Notes: a model not told the origin generated them from the sequence alone. A stretch of DNA of 60,000 nucleotides from Nematostella vectensis (GCF_932526225.1 NC_064041.1:12515951-12575950); one strand, 5' to 3'; positions 15,101-26,700 are shown, counted from the first letter of the stretch. Program-made: numbers and translations.

Positions 15101-18100
15101 CAGTCTCCTCTATTTGGCATCATCTAAATTCTTGATTATCTTGTTCAACACCATAGCCAGTCTCCTCTATTTGGCGTCATCTAAATTCTTGATTATCTTG
15201 TTCAACACCATAGCTAGTCTCCTCTATTTGGCATCATCTAAATTCTTGATTATCTTGTTCAACACCATAGCCAGTCTCCTCTATTTGGCATCATCTAAAT
15301 TCTTGATTATCTTGTTCAACACCATAGCCAGTCTCTCCTATTTGGCATCATCTAAATTCTTGATTATCTTGTTCAACACCATAGCCAGTCTCCTCTATTT
15401 GGCATTATCTAAATTCTTGATTATCTTGTTCAACACCATAGCCAGTCTCCTCTATTTGGCATCATCTAAATTCTTGATTATCTTGTTCAACACCATAGCC
15501 AGTTTTCTCTATTTGGCGTCATCTAAATTCTTGATTATCTTGTTCAACACCATAGCCAGTCTCCTCTATTTGGCATCATCTAAATTCTTGATTATCTTGT
15601 TCAACCCAATAGCCAGTCTGACATCTATTCTGCACCCTATTCTCGAGTCGCCTACGAGCAGCCGATGCCAATGCAGTACATTCCCACATGCCGGCAGACT
15701 GTAGACCGCCTTGACTACTATCCTCCCAGCATTCCTTCGCTTGGAGTGCTGAATGGTTTCCATGGTGAACCAATGATGAACGGTGTGCCTGTTAATGGGT
15801 TCTCACGGTATCGGGAAGGGCAGTTGCAGAGGAGAAGCCCATTTATACAGTCAGATGAGGTGAGAGTAATACCTATTTTTTTAAATTAATTGGAATTTGG
15901 CACAGGTAAACAAGCTTTCTTTTCTACAAACAGTATTTATTTTTTAAGGGGCAGCAGGCCATCAGGGGTAGGGGGGGGTGTTTTTTTATCAGCTTTATCA
16001 GTGTTCTGTTTATGAAGCACAGTGTTATAATAGCATCTTTTGTGAAAGTAACATGCCTTGCAAAGTTTTGAGGTTTGAAACATCTAAAAAATCGTTCAAA
16101 AGTCTTCAATTGCCCTTATTTAGGCTTGGTTAGACTGCTTTTCCATAACTGCATTTTAGCTCTCCCATATATCTTTATAGAGGTCTGTCCATTTTGTCAT
16201 TCTAGCAAAATGTCGAGTGTGAGAATGCATCATTTCCTCAGCATATTTTGACAAGATTTTGCGATACTATAGATTGTATCTGGTATCCGGAGAATATAAT
16301 TTTGTTTCTAGATTATTTTAGAGCTTTTAAAATAGTCCATGGCCTTATCTAGATTGCATTGTACAGGTCTCAGATTCCCCACGTTCAGACAGTGATTACG
16401 AGGAGTTCTTACGGGACCTAAGGCCTCTCCGCAAGGACACCTCTAGTAGTGGTGTGAGTAGCGCCTCCCCCCTTAGCCACTCCCCAGCCGCCAGCCAGTC
16501 ATCCAGTTCCAGCCTGTCGCCACGACAGGACAGCCCTCTTGGATGGCAGCACCCTCCCAGTGAGAGTGACAAGATATGGCAGAACTACTTCTCAGAGAAT
16601 CCTGTTATCCGGCCCCCTCCAGGCATACTATCTGACCCGGCCACACAGATCTGGCGACAAAAGCAGAAAGAGGTGGGGATATAATTACTTCGTCACATAT
16701 TTTTTAATACCCCGACTATCTTTTCTTTTATATATCCAAGAATTCTCAGACAAAAAAATTGTTGTTTGGCGTTTTCATTTAGAACTTTGAATGTTTTTTT
16801 CTCTTTGTGTAGCGCTTTTATGTGTTTTTTGTGAACTTCCTTTTGGTTTATGTTCCAAAAGCTTACAACAAATAGGGGCCTATTGTTGTAAGAAACGTCT
16901 TGGAAGAGTGTGAAGTCCAGAGAACTGGGATAATTTAGCAAAGTGGCTTTCTGGCACGAAGAATTCCGGAAAAATATAAACATTTTTAACTGAAAAGAGC
17001 GCTAGGGTAGCAGAATTTCTAGCTTTACCCGGACTATGCCATACCTTCTCTAACAATATTTTCTATTTCTTTTTTTAGGTACGAAAGCTTTGGCAAACTG
17101 ACAGGTAAATTTTTTATTATTTTTCCCCTACATGTCACCTTTTTTGTAAGCCCTTACTACACCTGTATCATCTAATGTATGCATCATCAAGTCCTCGCCC
17201 ATCTTTTGTCTGTTGTCCTTCGCTAGTCATTTAGCCCGTGTCTCTAAAATTGGATAGGTTCTTGGTATTATACTTTATAGGGAACAGAAAAAGGGCACGA
17301 CACTCGGGCTATTAGTCCTTATTTTCCTAGGCCCTTACATTCTAATGTGTAGGAGCTAAGATCCATCATCTTTCTTTCGACTTGATTCTTTATATTTTGA
17401 GTAACATGCTACTATACACAAGGTTATTTTGTTTATGCATCAATATATTTTTTTCGATCCTTCCATCCTTTGCACCGTGATACCTTTCGCTTGCCGAGAA
17501 ACCAAAAGCTTGTACATCAGCCGCTAAGAAATATGTCGATAGTCCGGTGCTTATGCCGTCTTGCATTTCTCTTCTTCAGAAACCAAGACCAGATATCCAA
17601 GGACGAAGAATATGCACGCAAGCTCCAAGAGGCAGAAAATAGCGACCTGGATCGTCACGTGACCAGCACCATTGACGACATGGCGATCGTGAAGGCCCTC
17701 ACAGAAGACGACAATCCTCGGCAACACCTCGACCTGGATGATCTAGCCAAGGCCCGTAGAGAACAGGTCTGCGGATTTGACCTAACTCGCGCATGCGCGT
17801 AACCGCGGCGCTTTGCGACTGCGCCACGCAGATGTCATAAAGTATGTACACATGCGCAGCTAATATATGTTTCCTTTTGTTTTATGTTTTTTATTGTGTG
17901 TAGTGTGATATTGATTTCGTGTATGGATGTGCGCGCTATGACGGAGTTGTTAGCGTTCCCTAGTGACAACGAGTAGCCAAGTATTACATGTATCAGATAT
18001 AGTGTGTGTCTCTAAATGGTGTACATGTATCAGGTATAGTGTGTGTCTCTAAATGGTGTACATGTATCAGATATAGTGTGTGTCAATGAATGGTGTACAT

Positions 18101-20295
18101 GCATCAGATATAGTGTGTGTCAATGAATGGTGTACATGCATCAGATATAGTGTGTGTCAATGAATGGTGTACATGCATCAGATATAGTGTGTGTCAATGA
18201 ATGGTGTACATGCATCGGATATAGTTTGTGGTGTTGAATGGTGTACATGTATCAGATATAGTGTGTGTCAATGAATGGTGTACATGTATCAGATATAGTG
18301 TGTGTCAATAAATGGTGTACATGCATCGGATATAGTTTGTGGTGTTGAATGGTGTACATGTACCAGGTATAGTGTGTGTCATTGAATGGTGTACATGTAT
18401 CGGTAATAGTGTGTGTCAATGAATGGTGTACATGCATCGGATATAGTGTGTGTCAATGAATGGTGTACATGCATCAGATATAGTGTGTGTCAATGAATGG
18501 TGTACATGTACCAGGTATAGTGTGTGTCAATGAATGGTGTACATGTATCAGATATAGTGTGTGTCAATGAATGGTGTACATGTACCAGGTATAGTGTGTG
18601 TCAATGAATGGTGTACATGTACCAGATATAGTGTGTGTCAATGAATGGTGTACATGTATCAGATATAGTGTGTGTCAATGAATGGTGTACATGTATCAGA
18701 TATAGTGTGTGTCAATGAATGGTGTACATGCATCGGATATAGTTTGTGGTGTTGAATGGTGTGCATGTATCAGGTATAGTGTGTGTCAATGAATGGTGTA
18801 CATGCATCGGATATAGTGTGTGTCTCTAAATGGTGTACATGTATCAGATATAGTGTGTGTCTCTAAATGGTGTACATGTATCAGATATAGTGTGTGTCAA
18901 TGAATGGTGTGCATGTATCAGGTATAGTGTGTGTCAATGAATGGTGTACATGTATCAGATATAGTGTGTGTCAATGAATGGTGTACATGTATCAGATATA
19001 GTGTGTGTCAATGAATGGTGTACATGTATCAGATATAGTGTGTGTCAATGAATGGTGTACATGTATCAGATATAGTGTGTGTCAATGAATGGTGTACATG
19101 CATCAGATATAGTGTGTGTCAATGAATGGTGTACATGTACCAGGTATAGTGTGTGTCAATGAATGGTGTACATGCATCGGATATAGTGTGTGTCAATGAA
19201 TGGTGTACATGCATCAGATATAGTGTGTGTCAATGAATGGTGTACATGTACCAGGTATAGTGTGTGTCAATGAATGGTGTACATGTATCAGATATAGTGT
19301 GTGTCAATGAATGGTGTACATGTACCAGGTATAGTGTGTGTCAATGAATGGTGTACATGTACCAGATATAGTGTGTGTCAATGAATGGTGTACATGTATC
19401 AGATATAGTGTGTGTCAATGAATGGTGTACATGTATCAGATATAGTGTGTGTCAATGAATGGTGTACATGCATCGGATATAGTTTGTGGTGTTGAATGGT
19501 GTGCATGTATCAGGTATAGTGTGTGTCAATGAATGGTGTACATGCATCGGATATAGTTTGTGGTGTTGAATGGTGTGCATGTATCAGGTATAGTGTGTGT
19601 CTCTAGATGGTGTACATGTATCAGATATAGTGTGTGTCATTGAATGGTGTACATGTTTCATATATAATGTGTGTCTTTGAATAATGTACATGTATCAGAT
19701 ATAAGGTGTGTCATTAAATTACGCGCAAGTGTTGTAGAAACTAAGATTAATATCAGTAAGATCGTTAATCCTACAATAGGACCCCGATATTCGAGCTCAA
19801 ATAGCTTGAACTCCTGGGTAGCTCGAACTAACTTTGAGTGCCCTGTGTACTATGTCTACCCGGATAACTCGCACTTGCCCACTATCATACCCACCACTGA
19901 TGTGCATTTTGTTATAGGAGGAGAAAGACTGTCGGCTGGCGCACGAGACACAGCGTTTAGAAGGTCGTCATGAGGCCATACTTCGCAAGAAGCGCATGTT
20001 TCTGGAACAGCAGGAGAGGAAGAAGCAGGAGCGCGAGGACAAGATACTCGCTCAACAAATCGCTTTCGAAGACGCCAAGAAAGCAGGCTTGGTAGAGTCT
20101 TCCATCAAGCCTATTGGTTACAAGTCAAGCGTTATCTCTGGCCCCCCCTCCGCGACGTGTCCCTCACACGGGTTCAACGACTTCGGCGGCCTCGGTTACA
20201 TTTCCGGCTGTGGGAGCCCTTATGGTGGCACGGACGTTAGAGACTCGGCAAAAATGCCCTGCTCTCGTAACGGGGATATCTTTGTGCGGGAGTGA
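9753..20295 (+). CDS. RC3H1: Roquin (RING, ROQ and CCCH zinc-finger RNA-binding E3 ligase), 13 coding exons
   Basis: Roquin proteins bind stem-loop decay elements in mRNA 3'UTRs through ROQ and CCCH domains, recruit deadenylases and carry a RING E3 domain; they act in cytoplasmic granules. Coding exons: 9753-10592, 10955-11107, 11303-11435, 12106-12191, 12964-13005, 13338-13638, 14220-14495, 14722-14911, 15613-15859, 16367-16672, 17079-17104, 17580-17766, 19918-20295. All use GT-AG and codon phase is continuous throughout, giving about 1054 residues, near vertebrate roquin-1 length. The start at 9753 gives MPIQTPQW, matching the conserved roquin N terminus; no upstream in-frame ATG is needed. 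Weak points are the donor at 17767 (GTCTGC) and the choice of GTTAGT at 14496. One copy stands for vertebrate RC3H1 and RC3H2, so the symbol is a family label. Confidence 0.96.
11467..11679. mobile_element. MITE in roquin intron 3
   Basis: Two inverted arms of about 42 bp start AGGGTGATTTAGATCCACGA and end with its near-complement TCGTGGATCTAAACCACCCT. The interior is about 130 bp and noncoding. The two arms agree at roughly nine positions in ten. I see no clear target duplication. Confidence 0.7.
12664..12936 (+). repeat. Two-copy direct duplication (~140 bp) in roquin intron 4
   Basis: Two adjacent copies share AGCCAGGAGTTTGAGCAAAG, AGAGGATTTTGTTT and AAATAGAGAAATGTTTGGAG with scattered substitutions. 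The duplication lies between exons 4 and 5 and produces an accidental 144-codon open frame that ends in exon 5; only the last 14 codons are roquin. Confidence 0.75.
13038..13130 (+). mobile_element. Possible tRNA-like SINE head fragment in roquin intron 5
   Basis: The words TAGCTCAATGG (pol III A-box-like) and GCCTCTCA resemble the heads of the SINEs at 58.3 kb and 59.9 kb. No convincing B box follows, so this is a degenerate or truncated copy at best. Confidence 0.3.
13338..13638 (+). CDS. RC3H1: Roquin exon 6: CCCH zinc finger
   Basis: The exon starts [15 protein letters not shown] and contains one C-X8-C-X5-C-X3-H finger (Cys431, Cys440, Cys446, His450 in my numbering) followed by [10 protein letters not shown]. 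This is the roquin CCCH finger that reads AU-rich RNA next to the stem-loop. It is preceded by a 14-codon exon (12964-13005). The acceptor is ATTTCAG at 13337 and the donor GTATGT at 13639, phase 1. Confidence 0.95.
13772..13996. mobile_element. MITE with TTA target duplication in roquin intron 6
   Basis: Terminal inverted repeats TGCTTGGTGCACACTAGT and ACTAGTGTGCACCAGGCA, with adjacent ACATAACAACAT also inverted, bound about 225 bp. TTA flanks both ends (13769-13771 and 13997-13999). A 3-bp TTA duplication is typical of PIF/Harbinger-derived MITEs; that class call is inference, since there is no transposase to see. Confidence 0.8.
14220..20295 (+). CDS. RC3H1: Roquin exons 7-13: disordered Pro/Ser/Tyr region and C-terminal coiled coil
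   Basis: These exons encode the low-complexity C-terminal half: Tyr/Pro/Gly-rich exons 7-9, a Ser-rich exon 10 with an acidic [14 protein letters not shown] block, a 26-bp micro-exon (17079-17104), an exon with a UIM-like [12 protein letters not shown] stretch (17580-17766) and a last exon with a charged helix ([20 protein letters not shown]). The stop is TGA at 20293-20295. Exon 9 begins inside the last copy of a 57-bp minisatellite; its acceptor AATAG at 15612 gives the right phase, whereas the CCAG four bases later does not. The vertebrate C terminus recruits CCR4-NOT; which part does so here is unknown. Confidence 0.88.
14970..15616 (+). repeat. 57-bp minisatellite in roquin intron 8, ending at the exon 9 splice acceptor
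   Basis: About 11.3 copies of a 57-bp unit beginning TTGTTCAACACCATAGCCAG. The unit length is a multiple of three, so one frame stays open for over 200 codons with a hydrophobic 19-residue repeat; this is intronic read-through, not a membrane protein. The last copy runs into exon 9, and the real acceptor at 15612 is that copy's ATAG. Every earlier copy has the equivalent CATAG followed by CCAGTCT. Confidence 0.95.
17985..19715 (+). repeat. 37-bp minisatellite in roquin intron 12
   Basis: About 47 copies of a 37-bp unit containing GAATGGTGTACATGTATCAG, with variants (gcatcgg, taccagg, tttgtggtgttg). Variant order repeats at 740 bp (20 units): 18421-18800 matches 19161-19540. The array fills most of the 2.15 kb intron between exons 12 and 13. 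Confidence 0.95.
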
Positions 20296-22262
20296 AGTAG
20301 GGAATTTTTAGTAGTTTGTGTTTCTTTTATAATAGTTCATGTTTAGCCGTGATGCTGTAGCAGTTTCAGGTAATGTTTGTGTTTTTTTTCTAAGCTTTGT
20401 GCGAGATGATGTGACTTGAAAGCAGCCTGCTGTTGGCACGGTGAAGTACACTAAACCTATTGGAAATGGGTTACTGCAAATGGCTTCGAGGCCAATTTAT
20501 GATTGCTACATTCAACTGTATGACAGCACTGCGCTGCCTTCAAAGGTCACATCAACTTTGCCTTTTTTTAAACGACCTTGGGTTTGATTAGGTCTCAAGG
20601 GAGTGGTTCGCTTTGTACATAGATGAATGGTGTTTCTGCGGCAAGTGCTTTAAGAATTTGGGCCAGCAAAACCGATTGAATTATTGTAAAAGTTGAGATC
20701 TGGCCCTTGGTAAACAACAGCACAGGCTGTCGTCATATTTGGGGCAAATAGATATGCGGAAAAAAGCTATAATAATTTTTTACTTGTCTTTTCAGCAATT
20801 TCAAAACCACTAAAATGCACTCAAAAAGAATTTCCAAAAAAAGCCTAACATTTAGACTTGATTAGCTAAAAGCCATTCGCAAAATCGAATACTTTTTGGA
20901 AACGAGTATTTTTTTTTCATTGGGCGTGATTTACTAAAATTCGAGTTTTTTTATCAGTCTGATAAAAGTTAGTGAATGCACCTTCGACTAGATCGTCCCG
21001 ATAATCGGCTTTTGTAAATTTTAAACTAAGTCTGTGATTTCATAATAGATTAGATCGTTTTCTGGATCCAGTAATTTTAAAACATATAGTGTGTTAAAAA
21101 ACGTTCAAAAAATCCATTCTTATTTTTCACATGGAAAGTATTCTAGTTGAGTGACAACTAAATGTCCTCTTTGCCCCTGTATTTTAGCATTCCCCCAAGA
21201 ACCAGCATTTCACCCTCACTTCGGTTCTGAAATGTCACTGACGATCGTTGTTTATGGTAATATTATCCTGATATTATCCAATAATGTGAAAAGTTATTCT
21301 CGTAGAAAATTTAGATATTTAACACATGTTGTGAACCAGTACTCCCTTAAGTTGATTCGCGTTCGTTAAGAAGACCTTTTTTTTTTTTTTGTTTCCCCTC
21401 ACTACTAGTAAAGGTTTGCTCTTACTAGGTCACTTGCGAGGTCATGAGCGTTAAGCCACGTGCAATCAGCACCCTCATCAGCCATCACTGCTGGCGAAGT
21501 CTCGCCCGACTCACAAGGCAGAGGAAGTAGTCTGTCCTCAATCAGTCATTCGAGCGATGCCTGCCGATGTTGGCGCTGTTTGCACAGGGCTTAAGATAAC
21601 TTAAGATAGTTTTCTTGAGCCGTTTTGCGCACTTGCATGTGCGTTTGCGTCCTAGTGAGAAATAACCTTATAAGCAACCACGTTGATGTTAGAGTCGTTA
21701 TCAGTAACCGTTATGTAATTATGTTTTTTACCGCCCTTGAACCAATTTGAACCATTAAGGCTTGCAGTAGTAGCTCGAAACCACTTTTTCTTAGTACCCA
21801 TCCCATTTGGTTAGCGGGAATTAGGGGCCATTAGTGAATAAGAAGTGATAGCATTAGATATGGTGGGTTTATAAAATCACTCCTTCTAAGCTGAATAATG
21901 ATTTTTCCTATTGTAAGTTTTGTATTTTTTGTTACTGTTTTGGATTTTCATTAGAAGAATTTTCTGCATTTGTAAGTTTATATCGAATAACCAATCAGAG
22001 TGAATTGTAATGACCAATTAGAGCTCGGATGTTACAAGCCACTCCTGGCTCTATTAACCAATTAAATTGAAGATAATTTGCATCCACGTGGCTTACCTAG
22101 AAGCTTTCATACTAGCGTCATGCGCATGCGCTTTGTGACTATTATTATACTACTGCACGGTCTAGCAGTTTAAGAAATTTAATCGTTTTGTTAAGCTTGG
22201 GTCAAGGTTTTGATTATAAAAGGAATCCATATTTTATTTTTGTTAAAATGATTTGCTTGATA

Positions 22263-22401
22263 GCAGCCTAGTTCCAGGCGTTCTATCGGGTTTCATGTGG
22301 TTGGGTTTCCTGTGGATGGTAAGCTCGTCACTGCCCCCAGGCTACCTTACGGTTATTCTCCGAGAACAGGAAACCCGGTAAGAACGCCTGGGACTAGGCT
22401 G
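22263..22401. mobile_element. hAT-like MITE, 139 bp
   Basis: Inverted ends contain CAGCCTAGTTCCAGGCGTTCT at the left, and AGAACGCCTGGGACTAGGCTG at the right. Candidate 8-bp target duplications are GCTTGATA (22255-22262) and GCCTGATA (22402-22409), one mismatch. An 8-bp duplication suggests hAT; there is no coding capacity. Confidence 0.7.
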
Positions 22402-22497
22402 GCCTGATAGGTGTTGCCCGGCAGCGTCCTTTAGCTTTAATGAGTTGAGTTATGCCTTCTTGAAAAGTAGAGTGTTCATTTTGGTAACAGGTAATGC

Positions 22498-22503
22498 AAT
22501 AAA
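22498..22503 (+). terminator. Candidate poly(A) signal of roquin
   Basis: AATAAA about 2.2 kb after the roquin stop and upstream of the convergent CCDC180 end. It is a sequence match only; the cleavage site is not visible. Confidence 0.35.
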
Positions 22504-22590
22504 AAGGTATGGAAAAGTATCTAATTGTTATGTTTTTCTTATTAAAATCCATGGAAATCCTAGTATCGCATAAACAAAGCAGAACGCATT

Positions 22591-22770
22591 AAGGCCGATT
22601 TTGACAGCACGATTTATTCGTATGCGACCTGCCTACGACATGTCTTAGCCGTGAATTACATAATACGTAGTCGAGCATCGTAGCGGAGTCGTAGGCCGAT
22701 TTACACTCTACGACTTGGGTTGTAGAGGTGTCGCGGGATACCACTAAATCGTGTTGTCTAATTCAGCCTT
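22591..22770. mobile_element. MITE of about 180 bp between the convergent genes
   Basis: Ends AAGGCCGATTTTGACAGCAC and GTGTTGTCTAATTCAGCCTT are inverted, with CGATTTA/TAAATCG just inside. The interior has further palindromic words around GTCGTAGGCCGATTTACAC. Confidence 0.65.
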
Positions 22771-23547
22771 TTATTATCACATATCCCGGCAAGCTACAAT
22801 CCTTAACCCATTGACACCTCAACCGGCCTTAACCGCCTTTCAGAAGTACCTACAACCAAACAAATTCATTAATGCAAATTAAACACGAGATAAAGATACA
22901 TCAGTCTAAGGGATAAATGGTCTTGAAAATATGCATCCATCCAAAGGTGATAGCATATTTTGCACAGGTTTTTTGACAAATTTCGAATTGGGCAAGTAAA
23001 AAGAGCAGAACCAACCCTCTCAACAAAACGCGCAAAATTATACACAAGGGAAAGGGAGCAACACAGCTCAAGACACAAATATATTCCTTTATTCTGATCC
23101 TCCATTTTCATGATCTCAAAACGAAATGTCCACTCCTTGAAGGCTTCGGAAACCATCTTGCCGCCATAACAGATTGCTAAGATCCGTGAAAAAAAATTAT
23201 GAGGGAAGGACATGATGATGATGGTGGTGATGATGATGATAATAAAAACATGGTGAGATGGGGGTTGAACGCTCTAAGAAACGCTGGGTTTGGGTGTACC
23301 AGGGTACCGTTCCCCAAAACACAGTACTTCGAGTTACAGTAAAGGAACCGACCATTTGATGTCTGAGAGTCGGTAAGGAAAACCCATAAAAGAATATCGA
23401 GCAGGCCAAAACTTTTAGAGAAAGAAGGCAACGGCATTTCAAAGGGAAAAATCGAGCAAACTGGCCAGGAGAAAAATGTTTTACCTCCCCAACTTAATGT
23501 AAGGGTACACTGGTCTCTTACACGCGAAACACTATAAAACCAAATAT

Positions 23548-23553
23548 TTTATT
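23548..23553 (-). terminator. Candidate poly(A) signal of CCDC180
   Basis: The complement of TTTATT is AATAAA, about 180 bp past the proposed stop at 23733-23735. Another open frame of 114 codons further down on the same strand (22869-23213) has no recognisable domain and is treated as 3' flank. Confidence 0.45.
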
Positions 23554-23732
23554 CAAACATATTTACAATTTTTCATGTATTTTAATAGCCTACAAATTGT
23601 CGCTATTATCTGTTAGCATAGGAAACCCAACGAGTAAAATGCAAGACTATGATTATCACGAGCGTTTACACCTGCGTCCAATAGCCGAGGTCCGGTCGAT
23701 CGCCGCATTAAATGTTCTTGACGAGACGTTCT

Positions 23733-26700
23733 TTAGTAGAGGTCCTTGATCTTCTTGATCGAACGTTGCCAACTCTGGTCCCATCGTTCTTCGTCTTGAA
23801 GCTGTGCACTCGTGGAATTTTTTATTTCTTCTAAGCGAGAGTAGAACTTGGTCTTGTAGTTCTAATGAATAAAAAAGAAAAGCAATCAGGGATAAAACGA
23901 GTAGCAGATCTATAATTTTAAAAAGGGGGTGGATTTGAGCGTCCATACATAAGTTTAAGACTGTTATTTTGTAAAATAAACAACAACAACAACCTAGAGA
24001 TATGCAATCTCTTTTTTCACTCGAAAAGGAGGATGGGTGTTCACTCTATCCACACCTGTATACGTCACGGAAAACAAGAGGTAAAGACCTGGGCCTAGAA
24101 AGCAGGTTCACGTTCAACCTGTTATCCAATCAAATCGTATTTACCCCTGAGTTAGCTTTAACCTGCTTTCCAGGAGCCTGCCCCTTTGCAAAAAGTGGCA
24201 AATTTACTGGACAAGTCAGCCAACATCAGAGCAATTTACTGGACAAGTCAGCCAACATCAGAGCAATTTACTGGACAAGTCAGCCAACATCAGAGCAATT
24301 TACTGGACAAGTCAGCCAACATCAGAGCAATTTACTGGACAAGTCAGCCAACATCAGAGCAATTTACTGGACAAGTCAGCCAACATCAGAGCAATTTACT
24401 GGACAAGTCAGACAACATCATAGCAATTTACTGGACAAGTCAGACAACATCATAGCAATTTACTGGACAAGTCAGCCAACATCAGAGCAATTTACTGGAC
24501 AAGTCAGCCAACATCAGAGCAATTTACTGAACAAGTCAGCCAACATCAGAGCAATTTACTGGACAAGTCAGCCAACATCAGAGCAATTTACTGGACAAGT
24601 CAGCCAACATCAGAGCAATTTCGGCGATGTTTGCAAACAATTCTGACACGTGCTGGGAACTAGTTCGTCCACATTTCCTTTTTATTTGTCTTGTGAGCCA
24701 ATCAAGGCGTTACTAAAAACTCTGTGTACAACTATTATGTGCTTCCCGAAATAAAGGGAAACTAATGCTTGTCGTTTTCGACCAAAAAATGGTAAATAGG
24801 CGACTTGCAAAAGAAGTCAAGTGACTTTTCAAGTGGCAAATTCGCGCCAAAATAAAACACAGAAATGGCTGTGCCCGTCACGCTAGAGACCGACGAAAAA
24901 AATAAACGTTTAAAGCAAAATAAGCCCAGTCTGACAAATAAATTCAGTAAGCCCTGAGTAAGTTGCTGTTGTAAGTTGTTGTTTTTGTTGTTATTTTGCC
25001 CCTAAAAGCCGGAGCGCGGCTCATCGCTTGAGCTAATAGATATAATTCGCAGGAGCTATGAGATAGGGATAGATAGCATTCGGTAAGCGTCCGGCACCTC
25101 GAGGTCTACTAGTTCGGGTTGTGCGTAAGAGTGATCTTGGTTACCATGGGTAACCTATGACATCAGTCGAGCGGTCAACCAATAGGGTTGTATCATTAGG
25201 TAGAAAAAGCAATCATCTATCTATTTACCGTCATCTGTCTATTTACCGTCGGATGCTTTCGAAAATCTGGGTCTGGATTTGAAGGTAAAACAAAATTGAA
25301 AACATGCGCACTTGAGTGGCATTTGCCTTTAGCAAAGTAGCTTAATATAGCTGTCTGGCTACTAACCCGAGCTTGAGATTTAAACAGCGATAAAAAAATA
25401 TATATCAGAGTACAAGATCATAAAACGCCCCGTTCGCGAATTGATTAACTAAACACTTAGAAAGTGTGTAGGAATAGGGATCATAAACAATGGATTTCAG
25501 TAAAGAAAAGTTTAATAAGAAAAATTACGATTGGAAAGGGAGCGATTGAACAAGGAAAAAGAGCATCTGAAGACGAGGGCAATCGGACAAGGAAAGAGAG
25601 TGAATGAAAAAGAAGGAAAGGGGGCGACTGAACAAGAGAAGGGAGCAATTAAACAAGAAAAAGGAGCGACTGATCAAGAAAAGGAAGCTACTGAACAAGG
25701 AAACGGAGCGAGTAAACAAGGAAAGGGAGCGAGTGAACAAGGAAAGGGAGAGATTCAACAAGAAAGAGAGAGATTGAACAAGGAAAGGAAGCGTGCGAAC
25801 AAGGACACGGAGCGAGTAAACAAGGAAACGGAGCGAGTAAACAAGGAAACGGAGCGAGTAAACAAGGAAAGGGAGCGAGTGAACAAGGAAAGGAAGCGTG
25901 CGAACAAGGAAACGGAGCGAGTGAACAAGGAAACGGAGCGAGTGAACAAGGAAAGGGAGCGAGTGAACAAGAAAAAGGAGCGATTGAACAAGGTAAAATA
26001 GCGACTGATCAAGATAAGGGATCGATTGAACAAGGAAAAGGAGCAACTGAACAAGGAAAAGGAGCAACTGAACAAGGAAAGGAAGCGATTGAACAAGGAA
26101 AGGAAGCGTGTGAACAAGGAAAGAGAGCGGTTGAACAAGGAAAAGGAGCGATTGAACAAGGAAACGGAGCGACTGGACAAGACAAGGGAGCGATTGAACA
26201 AGGAAAGGAAGCGATTAAACAAGAAAAAGGAGCGATTGAACAAGGTAAGGAAGCGATTGAACAAGGAAAAGGAACGATTGAACAAGGAAATGGAGCGACT
26301 GGACAAGACAAGGGAGCGATTGAACAAGGAAAGGAAGCGATTGAACAAGGAAAGGAAGCGATTGAACAAGGAAAGGAAGCGATTGAACAAGGAAAAGGAG
26401 CGATTAAACAAGGAAAAGGAAGCGATTGAACAAGGAAAAAGAAGCGATTGAACAAGGAAAAGGAGCAACTGGACAAGACAAGGGAGCTATTGAACAAGAA
26501 AAGGAAGCGATTAAACAAGGAAAAGGAGCGATTGAACAAGGAAAAGGAAGCGATTAAACAAGGAAAAGGAGCGTTTAAACAAGGAAAGGGGATCGATTGA
26601 ACAAGGAAAAGAAAGCGACTAAACAAGGAAAGAGAGTGGTTGAGTAAGGGGGCGATCGAACGAAGAAAAAGGGAGCGATTGTTCATTACGAAGGATGGAG

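Larger units (their letters stand above)
20296..22503 (+). other. Roquin 3'UTR and downstream region
   Basis: There is no further coding evidence. The first clear AATAAA after the stop is at 22498-22503, which would give a 3'UTR of about 2.2 kb; an earlier variant signal is possible. The interval includes the small element at 22263-22401, which would lie inside the transcript if the distal signal is used. Confidence 0.45.

Noticed and set aside
14970-15704. 244-codon open frame with a hydrophobic 19-residue repeat
   Set aside because: It runs through the intronic 57-bp minisatellite and enters roquin exon 9 in the wrong phase; a multiple-of-three unit explains the open frame.
17985-19715. 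Pumilio-type UGUA sites in the 37-bp array as a functional RNA sponge
   Set aside because: TGTACATG lacks the final base of the Pumilio site, and the array is intronic; not supported.
22869-23213. 114-codon minus-strand ORF as a gene
   Set aside because: No domain, lies past the CCDC180 stop and around its 3' end; composition like flanking DNA.
24002-24646. 214-codon frame
   Set aside because: A 32-bp repeat that shifts phase each copy; stop-free by composition.
25525-26686. Long minus-strand frames rich in Phe/Leu/Ser that look like membrane proteins
   Set aside because: They are the complement of the 21-bp purine-rich array.
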